NCBI GenBank assembly: GCA_030532425.1
Contig: JAUNLD010000031.1
Span: 1 to 35,163 of the forward strand
Direction of reading: 5' to 3'
From: Lautropia sp.
Lineage (GTDB): Bacteria; Pseudomonadota; Gammaproteobacteria; Burkholderiales; Burkholderiaceae_E
Length of the DNA: 35,163 nt
Every line of letters begins with the position of its first letter. Position 1 is the first letter of the stretch. Below the pieces are notes generated by a model. That model was not told the DNA's origin. It searched no databases and saw nothing but the letters and a program-made list of their open reading frames with translations. Shown one piece after another: positions 8,460 through 16,057 of this stretch. Both the position numbers and the translations under genes were made by a program.

Positions 8460-9293
8460 CTACCTGGCGCGTCCGTCACCCACCTCTGCCCGCTGCAACA
8501 GCCGGACCAGCGCCCGGCTGGCAGCCGCCAGGCCCATCGCAGCCGTCACCGTCACCAGCGACCCATAACCGGCACAGGCCAGCGGCATGCCGCCGCCTTC
8601 AGCCGGCGGGCGCTGGCCAGCCACCTGCTCGGGTGAGTGGATGGCCTCGACACCAAAGGCCGGTGGCAGCCTGGTGTTGTGTCCAGCACGCTGCCCGTCA
8701 GGGGCGTGCTGGCCATCCCCGCGCGGAAACCCGTGCTGGCGCCGCAGCTGCGCCCGCACCGCCGACAGCAGCGCATCCCCCGTGGTACGGGCCAGGTCGG
8801 CCACCCGCAACTGCATCGGATCGGTACGCCCCCCCGCCGCACCACAGGTAATCACCGGCAGGCCACGCGCCACACACCACGCGATCAGTGAAGCCTTGGC
8901 CGCCACCGCGTCGATCGCGTCGATCAGCACATCGGCATCGGCCGGAATCAGCGTCTCCTCCTCACCCGGCTCAACGAAGGCGTCGATGGTCTTCACCTGA
9001 CAATGGGGTGAAATGTCGAGAATGCGCGCTGCCATCACCTCGACCTTGGCCGCGCCAAGCGTGCTGGTGAGCGCATGCACCTGCCGGTTGATATTGGATT
9101 CGGCCACATGATCCAGATCGATCAGCGTGAGCCTCCCCACCCCGCTGCGCGCCAGCGCCTCGGCCGCCCACGAGCCCACACCGCCGATACCGACCACGAC
9201 GGCATGTGATGCTTGCAGACTTTTGACACCCGCCTGCCCGTGGACACGGGCGACGGAGGAGAAGCGGCGGGAGGGATCGTCGATGCTGGACAT
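8460..9293 (-). CDS. tcdA: tRNA threonylcarbamoyladenosine dehydratase (ThiF/E1-like family)
   Basis: Cyclises t6A37 of ANN-decoding tRNAs to ct6A in an ATP-dependent reaction. The 277-residue product (E. coli TcdA is 268) has the E1-like nucleotide-binding motif GIGGVGSWAAEAL, then LTLIDLDHV and a conserved NINRQ. It ends with a Cys-containing ACAGYGS motif (Cys about 240, near E. coli Cys234) and a hydrophobic C-terminal segment suited to membrane association. The frame is open to 9659, but the added N-terminal sequence is antisense to the neighbouring gene and Cys-rich. The ATG at 9293 gives the family start (SRRFSSVARVHG). A spacer of about 15 residues with Gly/His/Gln near residue 200 is longer than usual. 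The gene lies 14 bases after the stop of the upstream membrane-protein gene on the same strand. Confidence 0.9.
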   Translation of the reverse strand: MSSIDDPSRRFSSVARVHGQAGVKSLQASHAVVVGIGGVGSWAAEALARSGVGRLTLIDLDHVAESNINRQVHALTSTLGAAKVEVMAARILDISPHCQVKTIDAFVEPGEEETLIPADADVLIDAIDAVAAKASLIAWCVARGLPVITCGAAGGRTDPMQLRVADLARTTGDALLSAVRAQLRRQHGFPRGDGQHAPDGQRAGHNTRLPPAFGVEAIHSPEQVAGQRPPAEGGGMPLACAGYGSLVTVTAAMGLAAASRALVRLLQRAEVGDGRAR

Positions 9294-9307
9294 GATGAAA
9301 GATCGGT

Positions 9308-9886
9308 TCAGGGGGAAAGGCCAATGACAAAAGCCATCAGCACGACAGCAACAACAAGGATGATATTTGTGGAGACAACCCAGAACAGTATTTGAAGCCA
9401 ACGATGCCGGATCAGCGATGAGACATCCTGAAAGCAGGAAAAGGCCATGCTGACGGCAAAAAGCAGACCGACCAGTGTCAATCCCATTGAGAAGAAGTCG
9501 ATCAGGGCTGAAGCTGAATGTACACCGGCCCAACGAAGTGATGCTCTCAGCGTGGGAAAGGCTCTCTCGAAAATGGCTAGGGCCCGATCGTTGCTTACCC
9601 CAGCATAAGCGCCTGCCACCAGTGCCAATACACTCAAGTTCGTCACCAGTCTGATCCATGCTCGTGAAAGCACAAACACTGGAAGATCTGGGTTGATCCT
9701 GTTTCTTGCCTCGACCCTTACTTCATCACTCAAGGCGACTGGCACAGGTTGTTGTTTCAGTCTTTCTTCAGCATCAAAAATCTCGATCGCCTCGGCAACC
9801 TCATCTGCGAGGGAATCCCAGGCATTGACAGAAATCCTCTTCGCCTCTGGTTGAGCACCAGGTCGACGATAACCTGCCAGACTCAT
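9308..9886 (-). CDS. Hypothetical membrane protein, 3 predicted TM segments, atypical base composition
   Basis: Encodes 192 residues from the ATG at 9886; a GTG at 9904 would add six. GGAG (minus strand) lies ten bases before the ATG. The first ~75 residues are soluble and rich in acidic and basic residues (AEAIEIFDAEERLKQQ). Three hydrophobic segments follow, the last two long (ALIDFFSMGLTLVGLLF and LFWVVSTNIILVVAVVLMAF). I recognise no family. The DNA is visibly less GC-rich and uses more A/T-ending codons than its neighbours, suggesting later acquisition. It sits directly upstream of tcdA on the same strand and may be co-transcribed. SLATT-like or other small membrane effectors are possible, but I cannot support any of them. 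Confidence 0.65.
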   Translation of the reverse strand: MSLAGYRRPGAQPEAKRISVNAWDSLADEVAEAIEIFDAEERLKQQPVPVALSDEVRVEARNRINPDLPVFVLSRAWIRLVTNLSVLALVAGAYAGVSNDRALAIFERAFPTLRASLRWAGVHSASALIDFFSMGLTLVGLLFAVSMAFSCFQDVSSLIRHRWLQILFWVVSTNIILVVAVVLMAFVIGLSP

Positions 9887-9890
9887 GCAA

Positions 9891-10091
9891 TCACTGCTCC
9901 GCACATATAACTTGACAGCCGGGGGTTAGTCTTGGGGGCTCATCCTCACCCTCCGGGCGCTCATTGGCCGCGGAGCGATCGAAGCGGAAATCAGCCGGCA
10001 AACGTCAACGGAACGCATCCAGCTGTTCAAGCCGTGCATCTTCATCAACACGGGACCGCCGCATGGGATTGCTCGACCTGCCAGAAAGCAT
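9891..10091 (-). pseudogene. Possible remnant of a VapB/VagC-like antitoxin (very tentative)
   Basis: On the minus strand one frame reads MLSGRSSNPMR and further residues from the ATG at 10091 to a TGA at 10005-10007. In the same frame beyond that stop it reads RLPADFRFDRS and on to 9891. The phrases SGRS and RLPADFRFD recall the SGRSQAVRLPxxFRF pattern of SpoVT/AbrB-type VapB/VagC antitoxins, but spacing and order are wrong for an intact protein. No partner toxin is adjacent. This may be chance. Confidence 0.15.
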
Positions 10092-10151
10092 GATGCCATT
10101 GCCCCCTGCCCTGCCAGAGAGAGTCTTTCGGGACGTTTTTTCAGCGCCCAC

Positions 10152-11228
10152 TTAGCGCTTCCTCCCCGCCTTGCCCAGAATCAGCACCCCCGCGATGACG
10201 ACGGCCGTGCCCACCAGCTGCAATCCGCCGACGGGTTCGCCGAGGATCATGGCGCCGAGAAAGATCGTCCAGACCGGGCCGATCATGCCGACCTGGGCCG
10301 CCTTGCCGGCGCCCAGACGGTCGACAGCCGCCATCGTCAGGAAGAGCGGCATCACGGTGCAGAAGATGGCGGTGAGGATGGCGATGCCCTGCACGGCCCA
10401 TGACTGCTGGAACATGGCGCCGCCCCCCAGCACCAGCGCCTGCGCCACACAGAGCACGCTGGCGACGAGGCTGGCCCAGGCCGTGAGCCGCCGGGGCCCC
10501 AGCCGGCCCACCAGCTCGCCCGAGCCCAGCAGGTAGAAGGCATAGCTGAGGCAGCTGCCCAGCACGAGCAGGCTGCCGAGCGGCACGTTCTCCTGCCCCG
10601 CCATGTCCAGATCATGCAGGTAGACGAGGATGACGCCCAGGTAGCTGACGGCCAGCGCCAGCCATTGCAGGCGGCTCACGGCGCGCTTCAGCCAGAACAC
10701 CGAGATCAGCAGCACGAAGGTGGGCCCCAGGTACAGCAGCACGCGCTCCAGCCCGACAGAAATGTATTGCAGCCCCAGAAAATCCAGATAGCTGGCGAGG
10801 TAATAGCCCGAGAAGCCCAGCCCGAACACCTTCCAGGCATCGCCTGCACGCCACGGCGACGGCTGAAGCGGCCCCGACGGCGTGGCGACGCCGATACCCT
10901 GCACACGGGTGGCAGCACCATCACCACCTCGGCCCTCACCCGTCATCCGGCCCGATACCGCCCGTCCGCCACGGGCAGACGACACGCCCGGCTGCCGTCC
11001 CGGCAGCCGCTGCCACCACGCCCGCAGCCGTTCGCCATCGGCCCACCAGATCACCACCACGAACAGCGGCGCCGACCACAGCATCCGCAGGCCCAGAAAG
11101 GTCTCGGTATCGACCCCGTGCCGGTAGGCGAGCTTGATCAGGATGCCCTTGCCGGCAAAGAGCATGGCGCCCAGCACGCCGTAGATGAGGCCCAGGCGTT
11201 CGTGATGCCCTTCCTGCCTGGTTGCCAT
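10152..11228 (-). CDS. EamA/DMT-superfamily permease
   Basis: Integral membrane protein of 358 residues with two EamA-like halves of about five TM helices each, the usual 10-TM layout of drug/metabolite transporters. The first half begins LGLIYGVLGAMLFAGKGILIKLAYR. The second half contains LVLGSCLSYAFYLLGSGELVGRLG and ends with VGTAVVIAGVLIL and a basic tail. Between the second and third TM regions, about residues 75-125, lies a Gly/Arg/Pro-rich insertion not typical of the family. The start is the ATG at 11228 rather than the GTG at 11231. AGGAG lies on the minus strand upstream at a somewhat long distance. The substrate cannot be inferred. The gene is GC-rich like the core genome, although both its neighbours look accessory. 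Confidence 0.8.
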   Translation of the reverse strand: MATRQEGHHERLGLIYGVLGAMLFAGKGILIKLAYRHGVDTETFLGLRMLWSAPLFVVVIWWADGERLRAWWQRLPGRQPGVSSARGGRAVSGRMTGEGRGGDGAATRVQGIGVATPSGPLQPSPWRAGDAWKVFGLGFSGYYLASYLDFLGLQYISVGLERVLLYLGPTFVLLISVFWLKRAVSRLQWLALAVSYLGVILVYLHDLDMAGQENVPLGSLLVLGSCLSYAFYLLGSGELVGRLGPRRLTAWASLVASVLCVAQALVLGGGAMFQQSWAVQGIAILTAIFCTVMPLFLTMAAVDRLGAGKAAQVGMIGPVWTIFLGAMILGEPVGGLQLVGTAVVIAGVLILGKAGRKR

Positions 11229-11354
11229 CACCCTGCTGCTCCTGCCTTATGTCGTTCGTTGCTGCCTGACACGCAGACATCCTCCTACCATATCAACGCC
11301 CTCTCCCGTCTAGATTCCGGATATCCACGGGACCTGCTCAGATTCAGGATACCC

Positions 11355-11386
11355 TTAACAGATGATATCAAAATTGATATCATCTG
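11355..11386 (+). promoter_or_regulatory. Promoter with overlapping palindromic operator of the PIN toxin-antitoxin operon
   Basis: TTAACA (11355-11360, 5/6) and TATCAT (11378-11383, 5/6) are separated by 17 bases and form a good sigma-70 promoter. A 13-bp perfect inverted repeat (11359-11371 with 11374-11386, spacer AA) covers the spacer and the -10, so a protein bound there would block RNA polymerase. Antitoxin autorepression is the usual mechanism. The expected start site, about 7 bases after the -10, falls on the toxin ATG at 11390, and there is no Shine-Dalgarno. The transcript may therefore be leaderless. Confidence 0.65.
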
Positions 11387-11389
11387 ATC

Positions 11390-11836
11390 ATGCGCTATCT
11401 TCTGGACACCAATGTCGTATTGGCCGGGTTACGCTCCCGATCTGGCGCCAGCCACAAGTTGCTTCGTTGGGCACTTGAAAACACCCTGCCGCTGGTCATT
11501 CACCCCAAACTCGTCTACGAGTATCGTGACGTCTTGTCCCGCCCAGCCAATCTGAGCGAACTGCCTTTCTCCTGGGAAGAGATCGAGATCATCCTTGCCC
11601 AACTGGTTGCCGCCGCTCGACCTGTCGAGGTTCGATATCTGTGGCGTCCGAACCTGCGCGATGAAAACGACAACTTCCTGATCGAAATTGCTGTAGCAGC
11701 CTGGCCCTGCACGATCATCACCCACAACCTGAAGGACTTCAGCAGGCCAGAGCTGATCTTCCCGCAGATTGATATCAGAACACCCGCGGACATTGTCCGC
11801 ACCTTCCAGCCTTCCACGCTTGAGGACAGAGCATGA
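11390..11836 (+). CDS. PIN-domain toxin of a toxin-antitoxin pair (COG1569-like)
   Basis: Predicted Mg-dependent ribonuclease toxin of 148 residues. The PIN motif LLDTNV places the first acidic ligand at Asp6. Glu44 (VYEYRDVL) and Asp91/Asp94 (RDENDNFLIEIA) are the likely second and third. The fourth position reads THNLKDF, with Asn113 where many PIN proteins have Asp, as is usual in this subgroup. The C-terminus ends with a variable acidic tail. The final bases overlap the start of the antitoxin gene by ATGA. A palindrome-covered promoter lies directly upstream. Base composition is lower in GC than the flanking core genes, fitting a mobile module. The activity and RNA target are family inference. 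Confidence 0.85.
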   Translation: MRYLLDTNVVLAGLRSRSGASHKLLRWALENTLPLVIHPKLVYEYRDVLSRPANLSELPFSWEEIEIILAQLVAAARPVEVRYLWRPNLRDENDNFLIEIAVAAWPCTIITHNLKDFSRPELIFPQIDIRTPADIVRTFQPSTLEDRA

Positions 11837-12102
11837 GCCAGACATCTTTCCCGCTGCGTCTGCATGAGGAAGAACGGGACAGGGGCAAGCGCCTTGCCCG
11901 GACACTGGGCATGTCCGAGAACAGGCTCTATGCCGAGCTGATCCACGACGGCCTGCTGATCAGGGAACAGGCACTTTACATGGCGCATCTGCGTACCCTG
12001 GCGGCCCACAGCTCCAGGCAACAAGCCCTGGATCTGCTGGACAAGGCCGCAGACGCTCCCCCCATCGAGACCGATCGCATCAGACCGGACACAGCCGCCT
12101 GA
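11833..12102 (+). CDS. Putative ribbon-helix-helix antitoxin partner of the PIN toxin
   Basis: An 89-residue protein starting within the toxin stop (ATGA, 11833-11836). The N-terminal part, a short strand FPLRLH followed by two helices (EEERDRGKRLARTLG and SENRLYAELIHDGL), fits a ribbon-helix-helix DNA-binding fold. The C-terminal 40 residues are helical then acidic/disordered, a common layout for toxin-neutralising segments. It probably binds the palindrome at 11359-11386, alone or with the toxin. The order toxin-then-antitoxin is the reverse of most VapBC pairs but is seen for COG1569-type PIN toxins. The fold is assigned from pattern only. Confidence 0.7.
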   Translation: MSQTSFPLRLHEEERDRGKRLARTLGMSENRLYAELIHDGLLIREQALYMAHLRTLAAHSSRQQALDLLDKAADAPPIETDRIRPDTAA

Positions 12103-12120
12103 TGCCGATCTGAGCGCCTT

Positions 12121-12146
12121 CCTCTGACCGGGGGGCTGGTCAGGGG
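12121..12146. terminator. Hairpin between convergent TA operon and yjgR (putative terminator)
   Basis: CCTCTGACC (12121-12129) pairs with GGTCAGGGG (12138-12146) through nine pairs, one a G-T wobble, around an 8-base G-rich loop. It lies 18 bases after the antitoxin stop and 31 bases beyond the yjgR stop. No T-tract follows on either strand. Confidence 0.4.
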
Positions 12147-12176
12147 AACATCAGAACGGCAACCAGGACGATCTGA

Positions 12177-13757
12177 TCAGCGCTTCCGGCCCGTCAGCGA
12201 ACCGAGGATGCCGCGCACCAGCGCACGGCCGACCTGCGAGCCCATCGTGCGCATCATGCTCTTGGCGGCTGTCTCGAGCACCGAGTCGTTGCGGCTGCTG
12301 CTGCTGCTGCGCTTCGTGCCGCTGCCGCTCTTGCTGCCGGAGGCACCGCCGAAGAGCCCGCCCAGTGCCTCGTCGAGGAAGCTGCCACCGCCCTGGGCCC
12401 CGGCCCCCTGGGCACCACCGGCCGACGCGCTGTTGCCAGCGCCCTGGCGGGCGGCCCCTTCGGCTGCCTCGGCAGCGCGGTTGCGCAGCACCTCATAGGC
12501 CGACTCCCGGTCCACCAGCTGCTCGTAGACGCCCGCCACCGGCGACTGGGCGATCAGCGCCTGGCGCTCGTCGGCCGTGGCCGGGCCGATGCGCGAAGCC
12601 GGCGGCACGATCCAGACCCGCTCGACGATCGTCGGGCTTCCCTTCGCATCGAGAAAGGAGACCAGCGCCTCACCGACCCCCAGCTCGCTGATGGCCTGCT
12701 CGGTGTTGAAGGCCGGGTTGGCCCGCATCGTCTCGGCCGCGGCCCGCACGGCACGCTGGTCGCGCGGGGTGAAGGCGCGCAGTGCGTGCTGCACCCGGTT
12801 GCCCAGCTGGCCCAGCACGGTCTCGGGCACATCCAGCGGGTTCTGCGTGATGAAATAGACCCCCACGCCCTTCGAGCGGATCAGGCGCACGACCTGCTCG
12901 ATCTTGTCCAGCAGCGCCTTGGGTGCGTCGTCGAACAGCAGGTGGGCCTCGTCGAAGAAGAACACCATCTTCGGTTTGGCCGCATCGCCCACCTCGGGCA
13001 GCTGCTCGAACAGCTCGGACAGCAGCCACAGCAGGAAGGTGCCATAGAGCTTGGGCGCATTCATCAGCTGGTCGGCCATCAGGATGTTGATGACGCCACG
13101 CCCGTCGGGGGCCGTGCGCATCATGTCCGAGAGCTTCAGCATCGGCTCGCCGAAGAACTGCTCGGCCCCCTGCTGTTCCAGTGCCAGCAGGTTGCGCTGG
13201 ATGGCGCCGATCGAGGCCGACGAGACATTGCCGTACTGCGTGGTGAACTGTTTGGCATTCTCGCCCACGAACTGCAGCATCGCGCGCAGGTCCTTGCTGT
13301 CGAGCAGCAGCAGGCCGTTGTCGTCGGCCACCTTGAAGACGAGGTTCAGCACGCCTTCCTGCGTGTCGTTGAGGCCCATCATCCGTGACAGCAGCAGCGG
13401 CCCCATGTCGGAGACGGTGGCGCGCACCGGGTGCCCCGCCTTGCCGTACACATCCCACAGCGTGACGGGGAAACCGGCAAAGGCCGGGGCCGGCAGACCG
13501 TATCTGTCGAGCCGCTCCTGCAATTTGGGCGACATCTGGCCAGGTTGCGAGATGCCGGTGAGATCGCCCTTCACGTCGGCCATGAAGACGGGGACGCCGA
13601 TCGACGAGAAGCGCTCGGCCAGCTGTTGCAACGTGACGGTCTTGCCGGTGCCGGTGGCGCCGGTAATCAGGCCATGACGGTTGCCCATCGCGGGCAGCAG
13701 GGCGACTTCGGTGGTGGTGTTCTTGCCAAGCAGCAGCGGGGGCAGCACATCAGACAT
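12177..13757 (-). CDS. yjgR: YjgR/DUF853 HerA-like P-loop ATPase
   Basis: 526-residue ATPase of the HerA/FtsK-like group (DUF853). Walker A GATGTGKT is at 33-40, and Walker B in [13 protein letters not shown] starts near 265. Residues after about 420 form an Ala/Gly/Ser-rich segment followed by a conserved tail ([29 protein letters not shown]) ending in basic RKR. Members are widespread in proteobacteria, and the exact function remains poorly defined. DNA-pumping or chromosome-handling activity is inferred from HerA relatives. The ATG at 13757 gives the family N-terminus (LLLGKN). The gene is divergent from yebC, with 196 bases between the two start codons. Confidence 0.88.
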   Translation of the reverse strand: MSDVLPPLLLGKNTTTEVALLPAMGNRHGLITGATGTGKTVTLQQLAERFSSIGVPVFMADVKGDLTGISQPGQMSPKLQERLDRYGLPAPAFAGFPVTLWDVYGKAGHPVRATVSDMGPLLLSRMMGLNDTQEGVLNLVFKVADDNGLLLLDSKDLRAMLQFVGENAKQFTTQYGNVSSASIGAIQRNLLALEQQGAEQFFGEPMLKLSDMMRTAPDGRGVINILMADQLMNAPKLYGTFLLWLLSELFEQLPEVGDAAKPKMVFFFDEAHLLFDDAPKALLDKIEQVVRLIRSKGVGVYFITQNPLDVPETVLGQLGNRVQHALRAFTPRDQRAVRAAAETMRANPAFNTEQAISELGVGEALVSFLDAKGSPTIVERVWIVPPASRIGPATADERQALIAQSPVAGVYEQLVDRESAYEVLRNRAAEAAEGAARQGAGNSASAGGAQGAGAQGGGSFLDEALGGLFGGASGSKSGSGTKRSSSSSRNDSVLETAAKSMMRTMGSQVGRALVRGILGSLTGRKR

Positions 13758-13789
13758 CGGGACGGGACTCCGGGAAGCGGGGTTCGCAA

Positions 13790-13830
13790 TGCTAAAATTG
13801 ACGATTCGATCCGGCTATCTTAGCCCGGAT
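13790..13830 (+). promoter_or_regulatory. Extended -10 promoter and dyad upstream of yebC
   Basis: TGCTAAAAT (13790-13798) matches an extended -10 element (TGnTAnAAT-like) without a good -35. Just downstream, ATCCGGCTA (13809-13817) and TAGCCCGGAT (13821-13830) form an inverted repeat with one bulged G around TCT. The likely transcript start would precede or enter the dyad, giving a leader of about 150 bases before yebC. Confidence 0.35.
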
Positions 13831-13953
13831 TCCGCCCCGGAGTCCGTCAGGGATCGTCTCCCGCTTTCCCAGCGGGCCACCCTGGTCCAGGCATCACCGC
13901 CACCGGCGGGCTGGCCCGGTGCGGCCCCGAACCCGCAGAAAAGGACACAGAAC

Positions 13954-14682
13954 ATGGCCGGCCATTCCAAGTGGGCCAACATCCAGCATCGCAAGGGACG
14001 CCAGGACGCCAAGCGCGGTGCCCTGTTCACCCGCCTCATCAAGGAAATCACCGTTGCCGCCAAGATGGGCGGAGGCGATCCCGCCATGAATCCGCGCCTG
14101 CGGCTGGCCATCGACAAGGCCGCCGACGGCAACATGCCCAAGGACACCGTGCAGCGCGCCATCCAGCGCGGTGTGGGCGGCCTGGAGGGCGTCAACTACG
14201 AAGAGATCCGCTACGAAGGCTACGGCGTCGGCGGTGCGGCCGTCATCATCGACTGCATGACCGACAACCGCACCCGCACCGTGGCCGATGTGCGTCATGC
14301 GCTCTCGAAGCACGGCGGCAACCTGGGCACCGATGGCTCGGTGGCCTTCCAGTTCACCCATTGCGGGCAGCTGGTGTTTGCTCCCGGCACCGACGAGGAA
14401 AAACTGATGGACGTGGCGCTGGAAGCCGGCGCGCAGGACATCGTCAGCAACGATGACGGCTCCTTCGAGGTCATCACCGAGCCTGGCGACTTTCTGGCGG
14501 TGAAGACCGCCCTGGAGGAGGCCGGCCTGAAGGCCGAGGTGGCAGAAGTCACGATGAAGGCCCAGAACGAGCTGGAGCTGACCGGTGACGATGCCGTGAA
14601 GATGCAGAAGATCCTCGACGCCCTCGACAACGTCGACGACGTGCAGCAGGTCTACACCAACGCCATCATCGTCGAAGACTGA
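13954..14682 (+). CDS. yebC: YebC/PmpR family protein
   Basis: 242-residue cytoplasmic protein of the YebC/PmpR/TACO1 family, at the usual length. The N-terminal signature [18 protein letters not shown] is diagnostic, followed by the three-domain family layout and the conserved [13 protein letters not shown] near residues 88-100. Members were described as transcriptional regulators; more recent work on the family also links them to translation of difficult peptide motifs. The ATG at 13954 has an AAAAGGA Shine-Dalgarno about 8 bases upstream. The open frame extends back to 13681 across the divergent yjgR start, which I reject as coding. purD follows 73 bases later and is probably co-transcribed. 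Confidence 0.95.
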   Translation: MAGHSKWANIQHRKGRQDAKRGALFTRLIKEITVAAKMGGGDPAMNPRLRLAIDKAADGNMPKDTVQRAIQRGVGGLEGVNYEEIRYEGYGVGGAAVIIDCMTDNRTRTVADVRHALSKHGGNLGTDGSVAFQFTHCGQLVFAPGTDEEKLMDVALEAGAQDIVSNDDGSFEVITEPGDFLAVKTALEEAGLKAEVAEVTMKAQNELELTGDDAVKMQKILDALDNVDDVQQVYTNAIIVED

Positions 14683-14755
14683 AACCGCACCGGGCTGCCG
14701 GGTGTGCCTGCATGCCCGGCCTGCCCAGCGCATCGCTCAAGGAAAGCACCCCATC

Positions 14756-16057
14756 ATGGCACTTCAGAAACGATGCCTGGTCGTTGGCAGCGGCGGGCGC
14801 GAGCACGCCATCGCCCTGGCCCTGGCCCGCTCGCACGCCTTTGAAACCGTCTTCGTGGCCCCCGGCAATGCCGGGACCGCACTCGAACCGGGCATCCGCA
14901 ACCTGCCCGTCACCAACATCGACACCCTGGCCCTGTTTGCCGAACGCGAAAAGCTGCAGTTCACCGTGGTCGGCCCCGAGGCTCCGCTGGCCGAGGGTCT
15001 GGTCGACCGTTTCCGTGATCGCGGCCTGCCCGTCTTCGGCCCCACCCGGGCGGCCGCCCGGCTCGAATCCTCCAAGGATTTTGCCAAGGCCTTCATGAAG
15101 CGCCACGGCATCCCCACTGCCGCCTACGAAACCTTCGACGATCCTGCCAGGGCCAAGGCTTACATCACGCAGCAAGGCGCCCCCATCGTCGTCAAGGCCG
15201 ATGGCCTGGCCGCCGGCAAGGGCGTGGTGGTGGCCCAGACGATCGACGAGGCCCATGCAGCGGTCGACCAGTTTCTGGGCGACGGCAGCACGGCAGGCGC
15301 ACGCGTCGTCATCGAGGCCTTCCTGCAAGGCGAGGAAGCCAGCTTCATCGTGATGGCCGACGGCCGCAACGTGCTGGCGCTGGCCACCAGCCAGGACCAC
15401 AAGCGCCTGCTCAATGGCGACCAGGGCCCCAATACCGGTGGCATGGGCGCCTATTCGCCCGCCCCGGTCATCACGCCCGACATCCACGCCCGTGCGCTGC
15501 GCGAAATCATCCACCCCGTCATCAAGGGGATGGCGGCCGAGGGCACGCCCTTCACCGGTTTCCTGTACGCGGGGCTGATGATCGGCGCCGACGGCAGCCT
15601 GAACACGCTGGAATTCAACTGCCGGCTGGGCGACCCCGAAACCCAGGCCATCCTCAGCCGGCTGAAGACGCCGCTGGGCAAGCTGATCCAGGCTGGCATC
15701 GACGGCCGTCTGGACCAGGTGGAGGCCGAATGGGACCGCCGCAGCGCGCTGTGCGTGGTGCTGGCCGCCGCGGGTTATCCCGGCACCCCGGTCAAGGGCG
15801 ACCTCATCACCGGCTACCCGGCCAACGGCCATGCCGACCCGAGCGACCTCTACGTCTACCATGCCGGCACCGCCCGCCAGGGTGAGGGCATCGTCACCAG
15901 CGGTGGCCGGGTGCTGGGCGTGACCGGTCTGGGCGATTCGCTGAAGATGGCCCAGACCCGCGCCTATGAAGGGGTACGCGCCATCCACTTCAATGGCATG
16001 CAGTACCGTAACGACATCGGCCACCTGGCCCTGCCCGGCTTGCACCGCCCCGCATGA
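14756..16057 (+). CDS. purD: Phosphoribosylamine-glycine ligase (GAR synthetase)
   Basis: ATP-dependent ligation of glycine to phosphoribosylamine, the second step of de novo purine synthesis. The 433-residue product begins with the family motif [12 protein letters not shown]. The ATP-grasp segments [15 protein letters not shown] and [12 protein letters not shown] are present, then [13 protein letters not shown] and the metal-binding [11 protein letters not shown]. Cys stands where Val or Ala is usual in the FNxR motif, and this should be tolerated. The ATG at 14756 has an AAGGAAAG Shine-Dalgarno about 9 bases upstream. An in-frame TTG or GTG further upstream is not needed. The stop overlaps the hemF start as ATGA, predicting coupled translation. 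Confidence 0.96.
   Translation: MALQKRCLVVGSGGREHAIALALARSHAFETVFVAPGNAGTALEPGIRNLPVTNIDTLALFAEREKLQFTVVGPEAPLAEGLVDRFRDRGLPVFGPTRAAARLESSKDFAKAFMKRHGIPTAAYETFDDPARAKAYITQQGAPIVVKADGLAAGKGVVVAQTIDEAHAAVDQFLGDGSTAGARVVIEAFLQGEEASFIVMADGRNVLALATSQDHKRLLNGDQGPNTGGMGAYSPAPVITPDIHARALREIIHPVIKGMAAEGTPFTGFLYAGLMIGADGSLNTLEFNCRLGDPETQAILSRLKTPLGKLIQAGIDGRLDQVEAEWDRRSALCVVLAAAGYPGTPVKGDLITGYPANGHADPSDLYVYHAGTARQGEGIVTSGGRVLGVTGLGDSLKMAQTRAYEGVRAIHFNGMQYRNDIGHLALPGLHRPA

Noticed and set aside
10081-10151. T-rich run GTTTTTT near the permease 3' end as a terminator
   Set aside because: The T-run is on the plus strand and precedes a short AGCGC/GCGCT stem. In the direction of the permease gene it reads as an A-run, so it does not form a terminator.
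13681-13953. N-terminal extension of YebC
   Set aside because: It crosses the divergent yjgR start. YebC begins with its diagnostic MAGHSKW at 13954, with a Shine-Dalgarno.
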